Positions 28,914-38,017 are shown, numbered from the stretch's first letter. The stretch: 64,000 bases of DNA from Listeria sp. PSOL-1 (GCF_902806445.1 NZ_LR760298.1:1178001-1242000), one strand, 5' to 3'. Notes: generated by a model from the letters alone, not told the origin. Numbers and translations are program-made.

Positions 28914-28942
28914 ATTATAACGTTAATTATCGGAAGAAGCAA
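28914..28942 (-). promoter_or_regulatory. Promoter of xpt-pbuX
   Basis: TTGCTT (28937-28942), a 17-nt spacer and TATAAT (28914-28919) on the minus strand. The transcript would start near 28907, immediately before the aptamer. Confidence 0.85.
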
Positions 28943-28986
28943 GACTATTTTGAGTAGCACAAGTAAGTAAAGCTTACGCGCTTGTT

Positions 28987-30129
28987 TTATTTATCTTGAC
29001 GTGGTTTTCTTGGACCCCAGTATTGATAATAATCTGTTCGTAAATAACCATTATACAGTTTGCGTTTTTTCGTTGCTTTTTTCCCGTATACTTCTTCAAA
29101 TGCCTCGTAAGACGTTAATACATAAATCGACCAAGTAGGAAGCGCTTGAAAGACTTCACCCATTTCCTTATAAAGCTTTATCACGGCTTCCTCGTCTTCC
29201 AAACGTTCGCCATAAGGAGGGTTTGCGGCAATAACGCCATACTCTTTGTCTGTTCTAAAATCAGCCAGCTGCATTTGTTTAAATGAAATAACATCAGGAA
29301 ATCCCGCTTGCTCAGCATTTTGTTTTGCCATTTCAATTAATCTATGATCGATATCAGAACCGCTAATATCAAGTGGTTGTTCGTAGTTCGCAAGCTCCTT
29401 CGCTTCTGTCCGTGCTGCTTGCCAAATCTCTTGCGGCATCCAGTCAAAACTTTCCGATGCAAACTGGCGATTTAAACCAGGTGCAATATTGCGACCGATT
29501 AAGGCAGCTTCAATTGGAATCGTCCCTGAACCACAAACCGGATCATAAAAAGGGCGATCAGGATGCCAGCTTGTAAGGAGGACTAAAGCAGCGGCCATGG
29601 TTTCTTTAATCGGTGCCCCACCCTGCATAACGCGATAACCTCTTTTATGTAAGCCGACGCCACTTGTATCAATGGTTAGCGTTACTTGGTCTTTTAAAAG
29701 GGCCACTTCAATTTTAAATAAAGCGCCACTTTCCATTAACCGACCTTGCCTGCGATATTTTTCTGAGAGTCGGTTTACAATGGCTTTTTTCACGATTGCT
29801 TGACAATCTGGAACACTAAAAAGCGTTGATTTAACAGACTTACCGGAAACTGGAAATTCAGCATCAAGCGGCAGATAAGTTTCCCAAGGGAGTGCTTTTG
29901 TCTTTTCAAATAATTCATCAAATGTTTTTGCTTGAAACTCGCCAACAACAATTTTGACACGATCAGCAACTCTGAGCCATAAATTACTTCTAGCAATTGC
30001 ACTTTTATCCCCGCGGAAAAATACTTTGCCATTTTCAACAGAAGGTTCATAACCTAGGCGCCTTACTTCTTTGCCGACAATTGCTTCAAGTCCAGAAGCA
30101 GCCGTTGCTACCAATTTAAATTGATCCAT
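28987..30129 (-). CDS. THUMP-domain RNA methyltransferase (YpsC/RlmL-like)
   Basis: This 380-residue SAM-dependent enzyme has an N-terminal ferredoxin-like/THUMP domain (about 1-155) and a catalytic domain with DPVCGSGTIPIEAA and NPPYG, the motif of base amino-group methylation. It probably modifies 23S rRNA guanine. ATG 30129 (MDQFKL) is chosen because GAGGGTGA lies at the right distance; the frame is open 11 codons further up without a site. Confidence 0.9.
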   Translation of the reverse strand: MDQFKLVATAASGLEAIVGKEVRRLGYEPSVENGKVFFRGDKSAIARSNLWLRVADRVKIVVGEFQAKTFDELFEKTKALPWETYLPLDAEFPVSGKSVKSTLFSVPDCQAIVKKAIVNRLSEKYRRQGRLMESGALFKIEVALLKDQVTLTIDTSGVGLHKRGYRVMQGGAPIKETMAAALVLLTSWHPDRPFYDPVCGSGTIPIEAALIGRNIAPGLNRQFASESFDWMPQEIWQAARTEAKELANYEQPLDISGSDIDHRLIEMAKQNAEQAGFPDVISFKQMQLADFRTDKEYGVIAANPPYGERLEDEEAVIKLYKEMGEVFQALPTWSIYVLTSYEAFEEVYGKKATKKRKLYNGYLRTDYYQYWGPRKPRQDK

Positions 30130-30162
30130 TTTATTCACCCTCATTTTTAAAGTTATACTCAA

Positions 30163-30232
30163 GAAAAAAGCTCTTTCAAATGACCGCTTTATCCTACTCG
30201 ATAAAAATGCTAGGTGGTCCTTGAAACAGCTT
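30163..30232 (-). terminator. Terminator of RNase P RNA
   Basis: On the minus strand a long imperfect stem (AAGCTGTTTCAAGGACC with GGTCATTTGAAAGAGCTT) is followed by TTTTTTC. It lies directly after the 3' end of rnpB. Confidence 0.8.
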
Positions 30233-30249
30233 CAAAAGTTCATTTCAAC

Positions 30250-30643
30250 CTGATATTAACGCTCTATAAGCCATGTTTTGTCCTTTGCTACATACAGGGT
30301 AATAACAAAGGGATAATCATCTATCTGCACCGATGAAAACCGATGCCTCTTCCCTCGTTCAAATTCCTCGGGAAAAGTGCCCCTACCATTGTTTGAGTTT
30401 CTCGCTCGTGGGGTTTACCTCGTTCCACTTCTTTTATTTCTAAAAGAACTTCGTCACTGTGGCACTTTCAAGGTTATAAGATCATATCTAGCAAGACTTA
30501 GACCCTTCACCTGCCGTCAAACCAATACTTGGAATGCCCTGACTTATTGTTTTGTCAGGCACGAACACTACGGGCATCTCAGCCGCGTGCGAGCATGGAC
30601 TTTCCTCTGCAAAAAGCAGCGATTATCCGAACGTTAATGATTT
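30250..30643 (-). ncRNA. rnpB: RNase P RNA, Bacillus type (class B)
   Basis: The catalytic RNA of tRNA 5' maturation. On the minus strand the 5' part reads ATTAACGTTC, then AGAGGAAAGTCCATGCTCG, then GAGATGCCCGTAGTG. The 3' part has ACAAAACATGGCTTATAGAG, and the closing P1 strand GAGCGTTAAT pairs with the 5' end. These are the universal rnpB cores with the Bacillus-type layout. Ends are good to about 6 nt. It sits between gpsB and the YpsC-like methyltransferase, as in Bacilli. Confidence 0.95.
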
Positions 30644-30673
30644 TTAGCCAATAATTTATCTTACCACAACAAA

Positions 30674-31009
30674 CTATTTTTCGTCTAGTTTATTTCCAAA
30701 AACATGTTTCTCTAAATTAGACAAACGCTTCAAAATATCGAAATTCGTTGTGCCAGCTGGTTGAACTGGTGGCGTATTTTGAAAACCTTCCTTATCCACT
30801 CTTTGTGGCGATTGATTTAGTTCTTCCATAAGACGAGCAATTTCTGCTTTTAATTCTGTAATCTCTTTTTCATAGGTGTTATAGTCATTAATAATCTTAT
30901 CTAAATATCCATCTACCTCTTCGGAGTAATAGCCACGAAGTCCTGTTTTAAATTCTTTTTCTAAAATTTCTTTTGCCGTTAAATTATATTCAAATTGCCC
31001 AGAAGCCAT
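30674..31009 (-). CDS. gpsB: Cell division protein GpsB
   Basis: This 111-residue DivIVA-like cytosolic protein couples cell wall enzymes to division. The N-terminal lipid/PBP-binding domain (NLTAKEILEKEFKTGLRGY, residues 9-27) is followed by a coiled coil (about 35-68) and a C-terminal trimerisation helix (ILKRLSNLEKHVFG). It is known to bind class A PBP cytosolic tails; a PBP1A gene lies nearby at 32463. AGAGGTGA site before the ATG. Confidence 0.95.
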   Translation of the reverse strand: MASGQFEYNLTAKEILEKEFKTGLRGYYSEEVDGYLDKIINDYNTYEKEITELKAEIARLMEELNQSPQRVDKEGFQNTPPVQPAGTTNFDILKRLSNLEKHVFGNKLDEK

Positions 31010-31094
31010 GATAAGTCACCTCTATCTCTCATTTTGCGTATATCTCTATTTTTCCAAATCTTACATCATTTGTCAACGTTAAGCCATTATTTTA

Positions 31095-31631
31095 TTAAAA
31101 ACTTTGTGTTTCGCTGACAACGTCCTCTAATTCATAAAAATCAATACAAATTAAAAAATAATCCGCTTCTTCTTTTGCTCGCTTATAAAAAAAACGCGGG
31201 CTTCCTTCTTTTTCTAGATCATAAAGCATTAATGCTCCGTCGGTATGATCGATAATAAATTGATCGCAAAGCTCAAATTGACTTGGATTTTCATAAGGCC
31301 TTTTAGTAATCCAGTCATGAAAATCAGCTTGTGCAATTATCTCTTCTTGCCACAATTGATTGGTTTCATTCCAGTTTGCACTTTGCTCTTTAAATGGCTC
31401 TAAAACAGCTAATTTTAAAGCGTAGCCTTCTTCTTGTAGTTCAAAAACCAATTCAGCTGCAAAAAGTTCCGTTCCTAGACGACCTGCTATAACCACCCAC
31501 TCTAGACCCTCATCAAGAAAAGAAAGGATGTGACGTCTTAGAGCTAGCTTAATATATTTCACCTCTTCTGCCTCACGCTTAAAAATGCCTAATTCAAAGT
31601 TCTTATAGCCTGTTACAGCAACAGTTTTCAT
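31095..31631 (-). CDS. YpsA family protein (DUF1273, SLOG superfamily)
   Basis: This 178-residue Rossmann-like protein has VAVTGYKNFELGIF at the start and VVIAGRLGTELFAAE, a nucleotide-binding glycine pattern. YpsA has been linked to cell division in Bacillus and Staphylococcus; the ligand is unknown. ATG 31631 has AAAGGA at 8 nt; the frame is open 11 codons upstream without a site. It is divergent from recU and followed by gpsB, 85 nt on. Confidence 0.88.
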   Translation of the reverse strand: MKTVAVTGYKNFELGIFKREAEEVKYIKLALRRHILSFLDEGLEWVVIAGRLGTELFAAELVFELQEEGYALKLAVLEPFKEQSANWNETNQLWQEEIIAQADFHDWITKRPYENPSQFELCDQFIIDHTDGALMLYDLEKEGSPRFFYKRAKEEADYFLICIDFYELEDVVSETQSF

Positions 31632-31786
31632 CACAGTTTTCCTTTTTATTTTCAAGCATAGCATAATTTATAATAAAACGGTACTTTTACGCTTCTAGTA
31701 GCTTATTCATTAAAATATGTTAAAATATGTATAAAATCACAAATGTACCCGTATCTAAAATTTTTATCTATCATTTCTACATTTCT

Positions 31787-31796
31787 TTGTTATAAT
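31787..31796 (+). promoter_or_regulatory. Extended -10 promoter of recU-pbp1A
   Basis: TATAAT (31791-31796) with TG one base upstream. No good -35 lies at the usual distance, which fits an extended -10 promoter. The start of the transcript would be about 30 nt before the recU GTG. Confidence 0.6.
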
Positions 31797-31835
31797 ACTT
31801 TAAAGAAGCTTTTTGGATTAAAAGAGGTGAGTAGC

Positions 31836-32432
31836 GTGGCAATAGGTTATCCTAATGGGAAAAAAAATAACGATCTAAAGCCCAGTAAAAAGCAGCAAAC
31901 AATAACCACTTACGGAAAACGAGGCATGACTCTTGAAGACGATATTAACGATAGTAATCTTTTTTATTTAACGAACAATCGTGCTGTTCTTCACAAAAAG
32001 CCTACTCCGGTCCAGATCGTCCGTGTTGACTATCCTAAAAGGAGTAACGCAATGATCAAAGAAGCTTATTTCAAACAGCCATCAACAACTGATTATAATG
32101 GAGTATATAAAGGGAAGTATTTAGATTTTGAAGCTAAAGAAACAAAAAGCAGTACCTCTTTTCCATTAAACAATTTTCACTCACACCAAATGAATCATAT
32201 GGCCCAAGTTGTAACACAAGGCGGAATCGCGTTTGTCATCCTTGCTTTTCCGACACTTGAAAAAGTCTATTTGACAATGTTCAATGACCTTTTTCCTTTT
32301 TGGGAAAGAATGGCTTCTGGTGGTCGCAAGTCCGTCAAAGTTGCCGAAATTGAAGCAGTATCTGACCAGATTCCTTATGGTCTAAATCCAAGGCTCGACT
32401 TTTTATCCATTTTAGATAAACAAATTTTTTAG
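31836..32432 (+). CDS. recU: Holliday junction resolvase RecU
   Basis: This 198-residue nuclease cleaves four-way junctions in recombination and chromosome segregation. The active site is Asp86, Glu99 and Lys101 (in YLDFEAKE), with the family start AIGYPNGKK and the DNA-binding [13 protein letters not shown] 31836 has AGAGGTGA at normal spacing, and the longer frame upstream covers the promoter. It is followed by the PBP gene 30 nt later, a pairing conserved in Bacilli. Confidence 0.95.
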   Translation: MAIGYPNGKKNNDLKPSKKQQTITTYGKRGMTLEDDINDSNLFYLTNNRAVLHKKPTPVQIVRVDYPKRSNAMIKEAYFKQPSTTDYNGVYKGKYLDFEAKETKSSTSFPLNNFHSHQMNHMAQVVTQGGIAFVILAFPTLEKVYLTMFNDLFPFWERMASGGRKSVKVAEIEAVSDQIPYGLNPRLDFLSILDKQIF

Positions 32433-32462
32433 TCAGTCTATTTCAAAGGAGAGAGATTTTTA

Positions 32463-34970
32463 ATGGCAGAAACACCACAGACAAGATCTCAGTACCGCAA
32501 TGTCCAAAATGCAAAAAAAAGAACAGGCAAAAAACAAATACAAAAAGCGCAAAAAGGGAAAAAAAATATTCTTAAATGGTGCTTTTTTGTTGCGTTATTT
32601 CTTGCATTTTTCGGTATTGCTTTTGGGACGGTCGCCTTCTATTCCTATGCAAAAAATGCACCTAAACTTACTGACTCCAAATTACGTGATCCCGTTTCCT
32701 CCAAACTTTTAGATAAAAATGGAAATGTTTTTGCAGAAGTTGGTACCGAACGCCGAGAATATATTTCTTATAAAGATATTCCAAAAACGCTTGAAGATGC
32801 GATTCTTTCAACTGAGGACGCTCGCTTTTATGAGCATGACGGCTTAGACCCGATTCGCCTCGGAGGAGCAGTAGTAGCGAATTTTAAAAATGGCTTTGGT
32901 AACCAAGGTGCTAGTACACTTTCACAGCAAATTATTAAATTGTCTTACCTCGATTATAAAAATAAAACACTTAGCCGTAAAGCACAAGAAGCATGGTTAT
33001 CCCTTCAGCTTGAGCAAAAATACAGCAAACATGATATCATTGAAATTTACATCAACAAAGTGTATATGTCAGACAGAGTTCATGGCATGGAAACAGCAGC
33101 AGAGCACTATTTTGGCAAAAGCTTAAAGGAATTATCGCTGCCACAAATTGCACTTATCGCAGGCATGCCACAAAGTCCTAATAACTATAATCCTTATGAA
33201 CATCCCGATCTAGCTAAAAAACGTCGTGATATTGTTTTAACAAATATGTATACCAATGGAAAAATCACCAAAGAAGCTTTAAACGAAGCCCAAAGCAAAA
33301 GTATTAAAGATGGTCTTCGCTCACAAAAACAACGCGAAGAAAAAACATATAAATACGATGCATACGTGACTGAGGTTTTAAAAGAAATTCCAAAAGAATA
33401 TGATGTTTATCGCGAAGGATTAACGATCCAAACAGCACTTGATCAAGATGCACAAAAATACACTGAAAAAATGCTAAACTCAAATGAAATCGTAGCCTTT
33501 TCAGACAATAAAATGCAAACAGGAATTGTATTAACCGATACGAAAAATGGTCGCATTCAAGCCATTGGCGGTGCCCGCAATCAAGATGTAACGCGAGGCT
33601 ATAACTATGCAACCCAGCTAAAACGACAAGTAGGCTCCACAATGAAACCCATTTCTGATTACGGACCAGCGATTGAATATCTAAATTGGTCAACGGCGCA
33701 TGTTCTATCTGATGCCCCGTACACTTATTCAAGTGGTCAAAAAATCAATAACTGGGATTTCAATTACCAAGGAGACATCTCATTACGCCAAGCTCTTTAC
33801 AATTCACGTAATGTCCCAGCTCTAAAAACATTGCAATCTGTGGGCCTTAATAATGCCAAAGATTTTACAAATAGACTTGGCTTTGATTATAAAGATTTCC
33901 ATGAATCATATGCAATTGGTGCGAACCCGTCTAGCCCACTGCAAATGGCTGGAGCTTACGCCGCATTCGGTAATAAAGGAATTTACAATAAACCGCACGC
34001 CATTACAAAGATTATCCTAAGTGATGATACAGAAATTGACACCGAACCAGAAAGTCGAGTAGCCATGAAAGAATCAACGGCTTATATGATCACTGATGTC
34101 TTAAAAGATGTCATTCGTCGCGGAACAGGGGCAGCAGCGGCTGTGTCTGGCATTCCGGTTGCTGGTAAAACAGGAACAACCAACTTCGACGAAAAAGCTG
34201 CGTCAATGTACAATTATCCAAAAGGGGCTGCACGTGATGCTTGGTTCGCTGGTTATTCAACAAATTATACCATTGCCGTTTGGACCGGATACGATAGCTT
34301 AAAAAATTATTTATCTAGCCCTGAACAAAAGATTTCACAACGTATGTTTAGCAAACTAATGGCACATGTTTCAGAAGGAAAAAATACAGCTGATTTTAAA
34401 CAGCCAAGCAATGTCGTTTCTGTTCCCATTCTAATTGGTAGTCATCCTATCGCCCAAGCAGCTGCTGGCACACCTAGTAGTATGATCTCAAATGAGCTCT
34501 TTATCGCTGGAACAACACCTGGACGTAGCGCCTCTGATTCTAGCTCTGATAACAACGCTAACAACAATGATACGAAAGAACAAGAACAGCAAAAGAAAGA
34601 AGAACTTGAAAAACAAAAAGAAGCGGAGAAGAAAAGACGAGAAGAAGAAGCTAAACAAAATGAACCACCTGCTTCTCCTACTGGCGTTAGTGCAAACTAC
34701 AATGCAACAACAAAACAAATTAATGTCAGCTGGAGCTCTGTGAGGGACGCCACCTCTTATGAAGTCATAGCAAATGGACAAAAAATAACCGTTACCAGCA
34801 CTTCGACTAGCTTAAGTGGCGGAAATCCTGGTGATACGATTACCATTTCAGTTGTAGCTATAAAAAATAACAACAGAAGCCCTGTATCTTCAACGACAGT
34901 AACCATCCCGCAGGAAAATGCAAACGAGCAAGAAAATACGAATCGAGACGCTACTTCAAGAGAACAATAA
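32463..34970 (+). CDS. Class A penicillin-binding protein 1A
   Basis: This 835-residue bifunctional peptidoglycan synthase has a basic cytosolic tail (1-36), one membrane segment (about 37-60) and a GT51 glycosyltransferase with EDARFYEHDG and GASTLSQQ. The transpeptidase has Ser in GSTMKP (about 391), SRN and KTGTT (about 567). A charged Glu/Lys/Gln linker (about 695-735) leads to an FN3-like domain (about 737-820). GpsB, encoded nearby, is a likely partner. AAAGGAGAG precedes the ATG. Confidence 0.95.
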   Translation: MAETPQTRSQYRNVQNAKKRTGKKQIQKAQKGKKNILKWCFFVALFLAFFGIAFGTVAFYSYAKNAPKLTDSKLRDPVSSKLLDKNGNVFAEVGTERREYISYKDIPKTLEDAILSTEDARFYEHDGLDPIRLGGAVVANFKNGFGNQGASTLSQQIIKLSYLDYKNKTLSRKAQEAWLSLQLEQKYSKHDIIEIYINKVYMSDRVHGMETAAEHYFGKSLKELSLPQIALIAGMPQSPNNYNPYEHPDLAKKRRDIVLTNMYTNGKITKEALNEAQSKSIKDGLRSQKQREEKTYKYDAYVTEVLKEIPKEYDVYREGLTIQTALDQDAQKYTEKMLNSNEIVAFSDNKMQTGIVLTDTKNGRIQAIGGARNQDVTRGYNYATQLKRQVGSTMKPISDYGPAIEYLNWSTAHVLSDAPYTYSSGQKINNWDFNYQGDISLRQALYNSRNVPALKTLQSVGLNNAKDFTNRLGFDYKDFHESYAIGANPSSPLQMAGAYAAFGNKGIYNKPHAITKIILSDDTEIDTEPESRVAMKESTAYMITDVLKDVIRRGTGAAAAVSGIPVAGKTGTTNFDEKAASMYNYPKGAARDAWFAGYSTNYTIAVWTGYDSLKNYLSSPEQKISQRMFSKLMAHVSEGKNTADFKQPSNVVSVPILIGSHPIAQAAAGTPSSMISNELFIAGTTPGRSASDSSSDNNANNNDTKEQEQQKKEELEKQKEAEKKRREEEAKQNEPPASPTGVSANYNATTKQINVSWSSVRDATSYEVIANGQKITVTSTSTSLSGGNPGDTITISVVAIKNNNRSPVSSTTVTIPQENANEQENTNRDATSREQ

Positions 34971-34982
34971 AAAATGAGTTTA

Positions 34983-35113
34983 GAAATAAATCGGCGACAA
35001 GCGCTCGCAGTTCGCATTTAAGAAGCTTGCCAGACTTCCGGTTCTACGCTTCCGGATTCTGGCAAGCTTCGTTTTCGCTCGATTTCTCGTGTTCAAAACA
35101 TAGCACCTACACT
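34983..35113 (+). repeat. Dispersed inverted-repeat element, copy B (loop shortened)
   Basis: It has the same edges and order as copy A: AAATAAATCGGCGACAAGCG, then AGCTTGCCAGACTTCCGG, TCTGGCAAGCTT, and CGCTCGATTTCTCGTGTTC. The central block with GTACAGTCGTACG is missing. It starts 13 nt after the pbp1A stop between two convergent genes, and its stem could end both transcripts. Confidence 0.85.
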
Positions 35114-35156
35114 CGATTGTTTAAATTAATATAACTTGAAACACGTAGACGCTTTT

Positions 35157-35660
35157 TTAAACATCTTTATTATGCTCTTTGACAATTAACTTTCGCTGCT
35201 CAAGCATTAATTCCTTTAGTTGACTATAGCCTAAAAAAGTGTCCCCACGTTCAAGAACATAAGCCAGACGCTCAGCTAAATTTAATGGCTGTATAACAAG
35301 TGTTTCAATTTGATCCCATAAGTCCATAAGTTGCACAGGGCGCCCATTACTCCAAAAAAGAACCGAAATGAAAATGCCCAACGCATCTCGAACAGTTGAA
35401 CTAGACGGTTTTTCTTTTTTTTCAAGTGACGCATAAATCTCATCCAATAAGACATTCATATTCTTATTTAAATGACGACAAGCTTGCTCCCTGTTATCTT
35501 TCCAAGGCATAACCCCAGAAGCTTCAGTATAAAAGAGCTGTTCTTGCCAAAACGGGACACCACTAACAAAAATAGACGCCGGATCAAAATCCGCACTAAC
35601 AACTTCTGGTGTTTTAAACGTAGGATGCCTTAGTTCAAGTGCATAAACAAATTCAGCCAT
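35157..35660 (-). CDS. YpoC-like protein
   Basis: This 167-residue soluble protein is of unknown function. No catalytic motif is visible; it is predicted mainly helical, with a conserved-looking GVPFWQEQLFY and a C-terminal QLKELMLEQRK. It overlaps the 3' end of nth by 8 nt and is assigned to YpoC by position (dnaD-nth-ypoC) and size. AGAGGG lies before ATG 35660. Confidence 0.72.
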   Translation of the reverse strand: MAEFVYALELRHPTFKTPEVVSADFDPASIFVSGVPFWQEQLFYTEASGVMPWKDNREQACRHLNKNMNVLLDEIYASLEKKEKPSSSTVRDALGIFISVLFWSNGRPVQLMDLWDQIETLVIQPLNLAERLAYVLERGDTFLGYSQLKELMLEQRKLIVKEHNKDV

Positions 35661-36312
35661 CAAACCCTCTCACTTTCGCTTGTTTTTTTCCTTCACGACA
35701 AATAAAAAGTAACGGACAGGTCGGACATTCTGGTCTCCGTGCTTTGCAGTGATAACGACCAAAAAAAATCAGATAATGATGCGCATCCGACCACATTTCT
35801 TCTGGTAGTTTTCGCCTCAATGTCTCTTCAACTTCCGCCACCGAATCTTTATACCGACAAATCCCCAAGCGTTTACTGACACGCTCAACATGTGTATCTA
35901 CAGCAATCGCTGGAATATTAAAACCGACCGACATGACCACGTTCGCCGTTTTTCTACCTACACCTGGCAAACTTTCAAGCTCAGCATGGGTTTTCGGAAC
36001 ACTCCCATTAAAATCTGTGACAAGCTTTTGTGATAATGCTTGAATATTCTTTGCTTTATTCCGATAAAGTCCAATCGAGCGAATATCCGCTTCGAGCTCT
36101 GTAACAGGCACACTAAAATAATCTTCTGGTGTTTGATATTTTTCAAACAACGATGCGGTGACTTTATTGACAAGGTTATCTGTACACTGCGCTGAGAGCA
36201 CAACAGCAATCAATAGTTCAAATGTATTTTTATGCACCAGTTCACAATGTGCTGCTGGAAACATTTTTGCCATTTCTTCTATGCACATCACCGTTTGTTT
36301 TTTATTTAGCAC
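35653..36312 (-). CDS. nth: Endonuclease III
   Basis: This 219-residue base-excision glycosylase/AP lyase for oxidised pyrimidines has the helix-hairpin-helix LPGVGRKTANVV with catalytic Lys121 and Asp139 (VDTHVERV), and the four [4Fe-4S] cysteines 189, 196, 199 and 205. GTG 36312 gives an MLNKKQ start and has GGGTGA 8 nt away. A GTG at 36324 touches its site and overlaps the dnaD stop, so it is less likely. Confidence 0.95.
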   Translation of the reverse strand: MLNKKQTVMCIEEMAKMFPAAHCELVHKNTFELLIAVVLSAQCTDNLVNKVTASLFEKYQTPEDYFSVPVTELEADIRSIGLYRNKAKNIQALSQKLVTDFNGSVPKTHAELESLPGVGRKTANVVMSVGFNIPAIAVDTHVERVSKRLGICRYKDSVAEVEETLRRKLPEEMWSDAHHYLIFFGRYHCKARRPECPTCPLLFICREGKKQAKVRGFDG

Positions 36313-36320
36313 AACCGTCT

Positions 36321-37031
36321 TCACCCTTTTCTTTTTTCAAGCCAATCATAAAAAGGAACGCGATGTTCACTTTGTTTGACACGATCTGTCTCTGAAAAAT
36401 TTTGCTTTGTTTTCCCGTGGAAACCTTCTGCTCGGTTCCGTGCCTCTTCAACCGTTTTAATATTCAGCTTCTTCCAATCAAGCAAAATACGATCAATATA
36501 ACGAAAAGTAAGCTTACCTGAAATGACGGCTTCTTTCAAAGCTTCTTTTACTAATTCGACTGGCAAATGATCCTGATCTAACCAAGCAGCCATCGTTTCA
36601 GCTTCAAATGGTGAAAGTGGGCGACCGAATTCTGTCTCAAATAGACAATATAAATTCGTCTCTTCCGTCACAACACGCTCTGCCTTTGCTGCTAAATTTT
36701 TACTTTCATAGTAATGCCATAACTTTTTCCACAGGGATTCAAGTGAATAACTTTCTGAAATAACTTGCTCTCCGCTGCGCTCAATTGTGACAAAACCTCT
36801 CTGTAACAAGGATTCAAGCACTTTTGCTGTTTCAGAAAGCGATAATGTCATTCGTTCTGATAACTCTTCTATCATCGGAAAAGAGTTGCCATGCGCATGA
36901 AAAGAATCGATTTGTAAAAGAAGAAGAAGTTCTTTCTCATCTAGCGAAAGATCAGTATAGTGTATAAGTAATGCTTGCGAAACAGGAAGCTGACCTACTT
37001 TCATCCATTCCAGCATAATTTTTTGATCCAT
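36321..37031 (-). CDS. dnaD: DNA replication initiation protein DnaD
   Basis: This 236-residue primosomal protein has an N-terminal winged helix (about 1-105, oligomerisation) and a C-terminal DnaD/DnaB-II domain (FGRPLSPFEAETMAAWL to IDRILLDWKKL). It helps load the helicase with DnaA and DnaB. GAGAGGTG precedes the ATG. In relatives it follows asnS directly; here a three-gene cassette lies between them, and dnaD has its own apparent promoter. Confidence 0.93.
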   Translation of the reverse strand: MDQKIMLEWMKVGQLPVSQALLIHYTDLSLDEKELLLLLQIDSFHAHGNSFPMIEELSERMTLSLSETAKVLESLLQRGFVTIERSGEQVISESYSLESLWKKLWHYYESKNLAAKAERVVTEETNLYCLFETEFGRPLSPFEAETMAAWLDQDHLPVELVKEALKEAVISGKLTFRYIDRILLDWKKLNIKTVEEARNRAEGFHGKTKQNFSETDRVKQSEHRVPFYDWLEKRKG

Positions 37032-37051
37032 TTAAAACACCTCTCACTAGA

Positions 37052-37060
37052 AGTATAGCA
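37052..37060 (-). promoter_or_regulatory. Probable extended -10 promoter of dnaD
   Basis: TATACT preceded by TG and one base on the minus strand, without a good -35. It lies 20 nt before the dnaD ATG. Confidence 0.5.
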
Positions 37061-37144
37061 TGATTTCTTCTACAAAAATATTAAATCGTCATGAAAAAGT
37101 TACGATAATCGGTAAAAATAAAACTTTGCGTAACAAAGAGTTAT

Positions 37145-37570
37145 TTAAGGACGAAATCCTTGAATGATTTTTTCAAGAACTTTTTCAGCTTCTATTTTTT
37201 CTTCATTTGAAATATTCGCAAGGAATTCCTTATTCAAATCAGCAAAAATTAGCTGGACTTGCTTAGCAATTTCCTCCCCTTGTTTTGTTAAATAAATTTT
37301 TTTTTGGCGCTCGTTGTCACGAGGAATTTCGCGATAAAGGTATTGTTTTTTTTCAAGTCCTTTTAAAAGATTGGTAACGGTAGCATCTTGTTTACTTAAA
37401 TATTGGGCTAACTTCTTTTGAATGGTTCCTGGATAAACGAATACAAAACTGAGTGTTCTTGCTTGCTGTGTATTTAATTGTAGTTGTTTCAGGCGGTTTG
37501 CAATAAATGCTTGTTGCAACAAACTAATTTGATGTATTTTATCAGATAAATCCTGTTTATTGGTTACCAT
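37145..37570 (-). CDS. MarR-family transcriptional regulator
   Basis: This 141-residue winged-helix regulator has the recognition segment LSKQDATVTNLLKGLEKK and the wing IPRDNERQKKIYLT, as in MarR/OhrR. No cysteine is present, so thiol-based oxidant sensing is not possible. ATG 37570 follows CGGAGGG. It is divergent from DUF2316 and the reductase and probably represses both units through the two palindromes at 37602-37669. Confidence 0.9.
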   Translation of the reverse strand: MVTNKQDLSDKIHQISLLQQAFIANRLKQLQLNTQQARTLSFVFVYPGTIQKKLAQYLSKQDATVTNLLKGLEKKQYLYREIPRDNERQKKIYLTKQGEEIAKQVQLIFADLNKEFLANISNEEKIEAEKVLEKIIQGFRP

Positions 37571-37601
37571 CTTTTCCCTCCGATAATGCATGCTTCTTTA
37601 T

Positions 37602-37669
37602 AGTATAAATTACAACTTTTTGATTGACAAGTTTTAATAAAGTAGTATCATAAAGTTGTAAATACAACT
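37602..37669. promoter_or_regulatory. Divergent promoters with two MarR-type operators
   Basis: The plus promoter is TTGACA (37624-37629), 16 nt, TATCAT (37646-37651). The minus promoter is TTGTCA (37625-37630), 17 nt, TATACT (37602-37607), so the two -35 boxes coincide. The palindrome AGTTGTAAATACAACT (37654-37669) sits over the plus transcript start, and a degenerate copy AGTATAAATTACAACT (37602-37617) covers the minus -10. One repressor could close both. Confidence 0.8.
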
Positions 37670-37704
37670 ATTTCATAAACAAGTTTAAAGGAGGAAACCA
37701 AATT

Positions 37705-38004
37705 ATGTCGTTAACATTCGCGCAAAGACAAAATACGATCCAAGAATTAAAAAAAAGCTTAGAAATCTCAGGCTTAACCATCGCTGAAGTGGCCAATCAA
37801 CTCGATACACATGAAAACAACATCCATTCTATTTTGCACTTAAAAACCAATTCCTTAGAAGATCCATGGATATTAAAAGAATTTTTAACCACACAGATTA
37901 TCAAACAAGGAAAAATGCCTGTAACATTTACAGCATTAGTGGGCGACTTTCATCATTACCCATTCTTAAATTCAAAAAAAATAGAGCAATTACAGCTTTT
38001 ATAG
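37705..38004 (+). CDS. DUF2316 family protein
   Basis: This 99-residue protein begins SLTFAQRQNTIQELKKSL and has an HTH-like helix pair (ISGLTIAEVANQLDTHENN), then a short C-terminal domain. That is the DUF2316 pattern; function is unknown. It has AAAGGAGG before the ATG and lies 13 nt before the aldo/keto reductase, so they are cotranscribed. It may be a second regulator or adaptor, but there is no direct evidence. Confidence 0.8.
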   Translation: MSLTFAQRQNTIQELKKSLEISGLTIAEVANQLDTHENNIHSILHLKTNSLEDPWILKEFLTTQIIKQGKMPVTFTALVGDFHHYPFLNSKKIEQLQLL

Positions 38005-38017
38005 AGGAGGAAAAAAG

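Noticed and set aside
30377-30637. Plus-strand open frame of 86 codons
   Set aside because: It is antisense to RNase P RNA, whose conserved cores explain the sequence.
34483-34781. Minus-strand Phe/Leu-rich frame opposite the pbp1A linker
   Set aside because: It is the complement of a Lys/Glu-rich low-complexity linker and not a membrane protein gene.
37705-38004. DUF2316 protein with the MarR regulator as a toxin-antitoxin pair
   Set aside because: The genes are divergent, the DUF2316 gene is coupled to a reductase, and no toxin-like motif is present.
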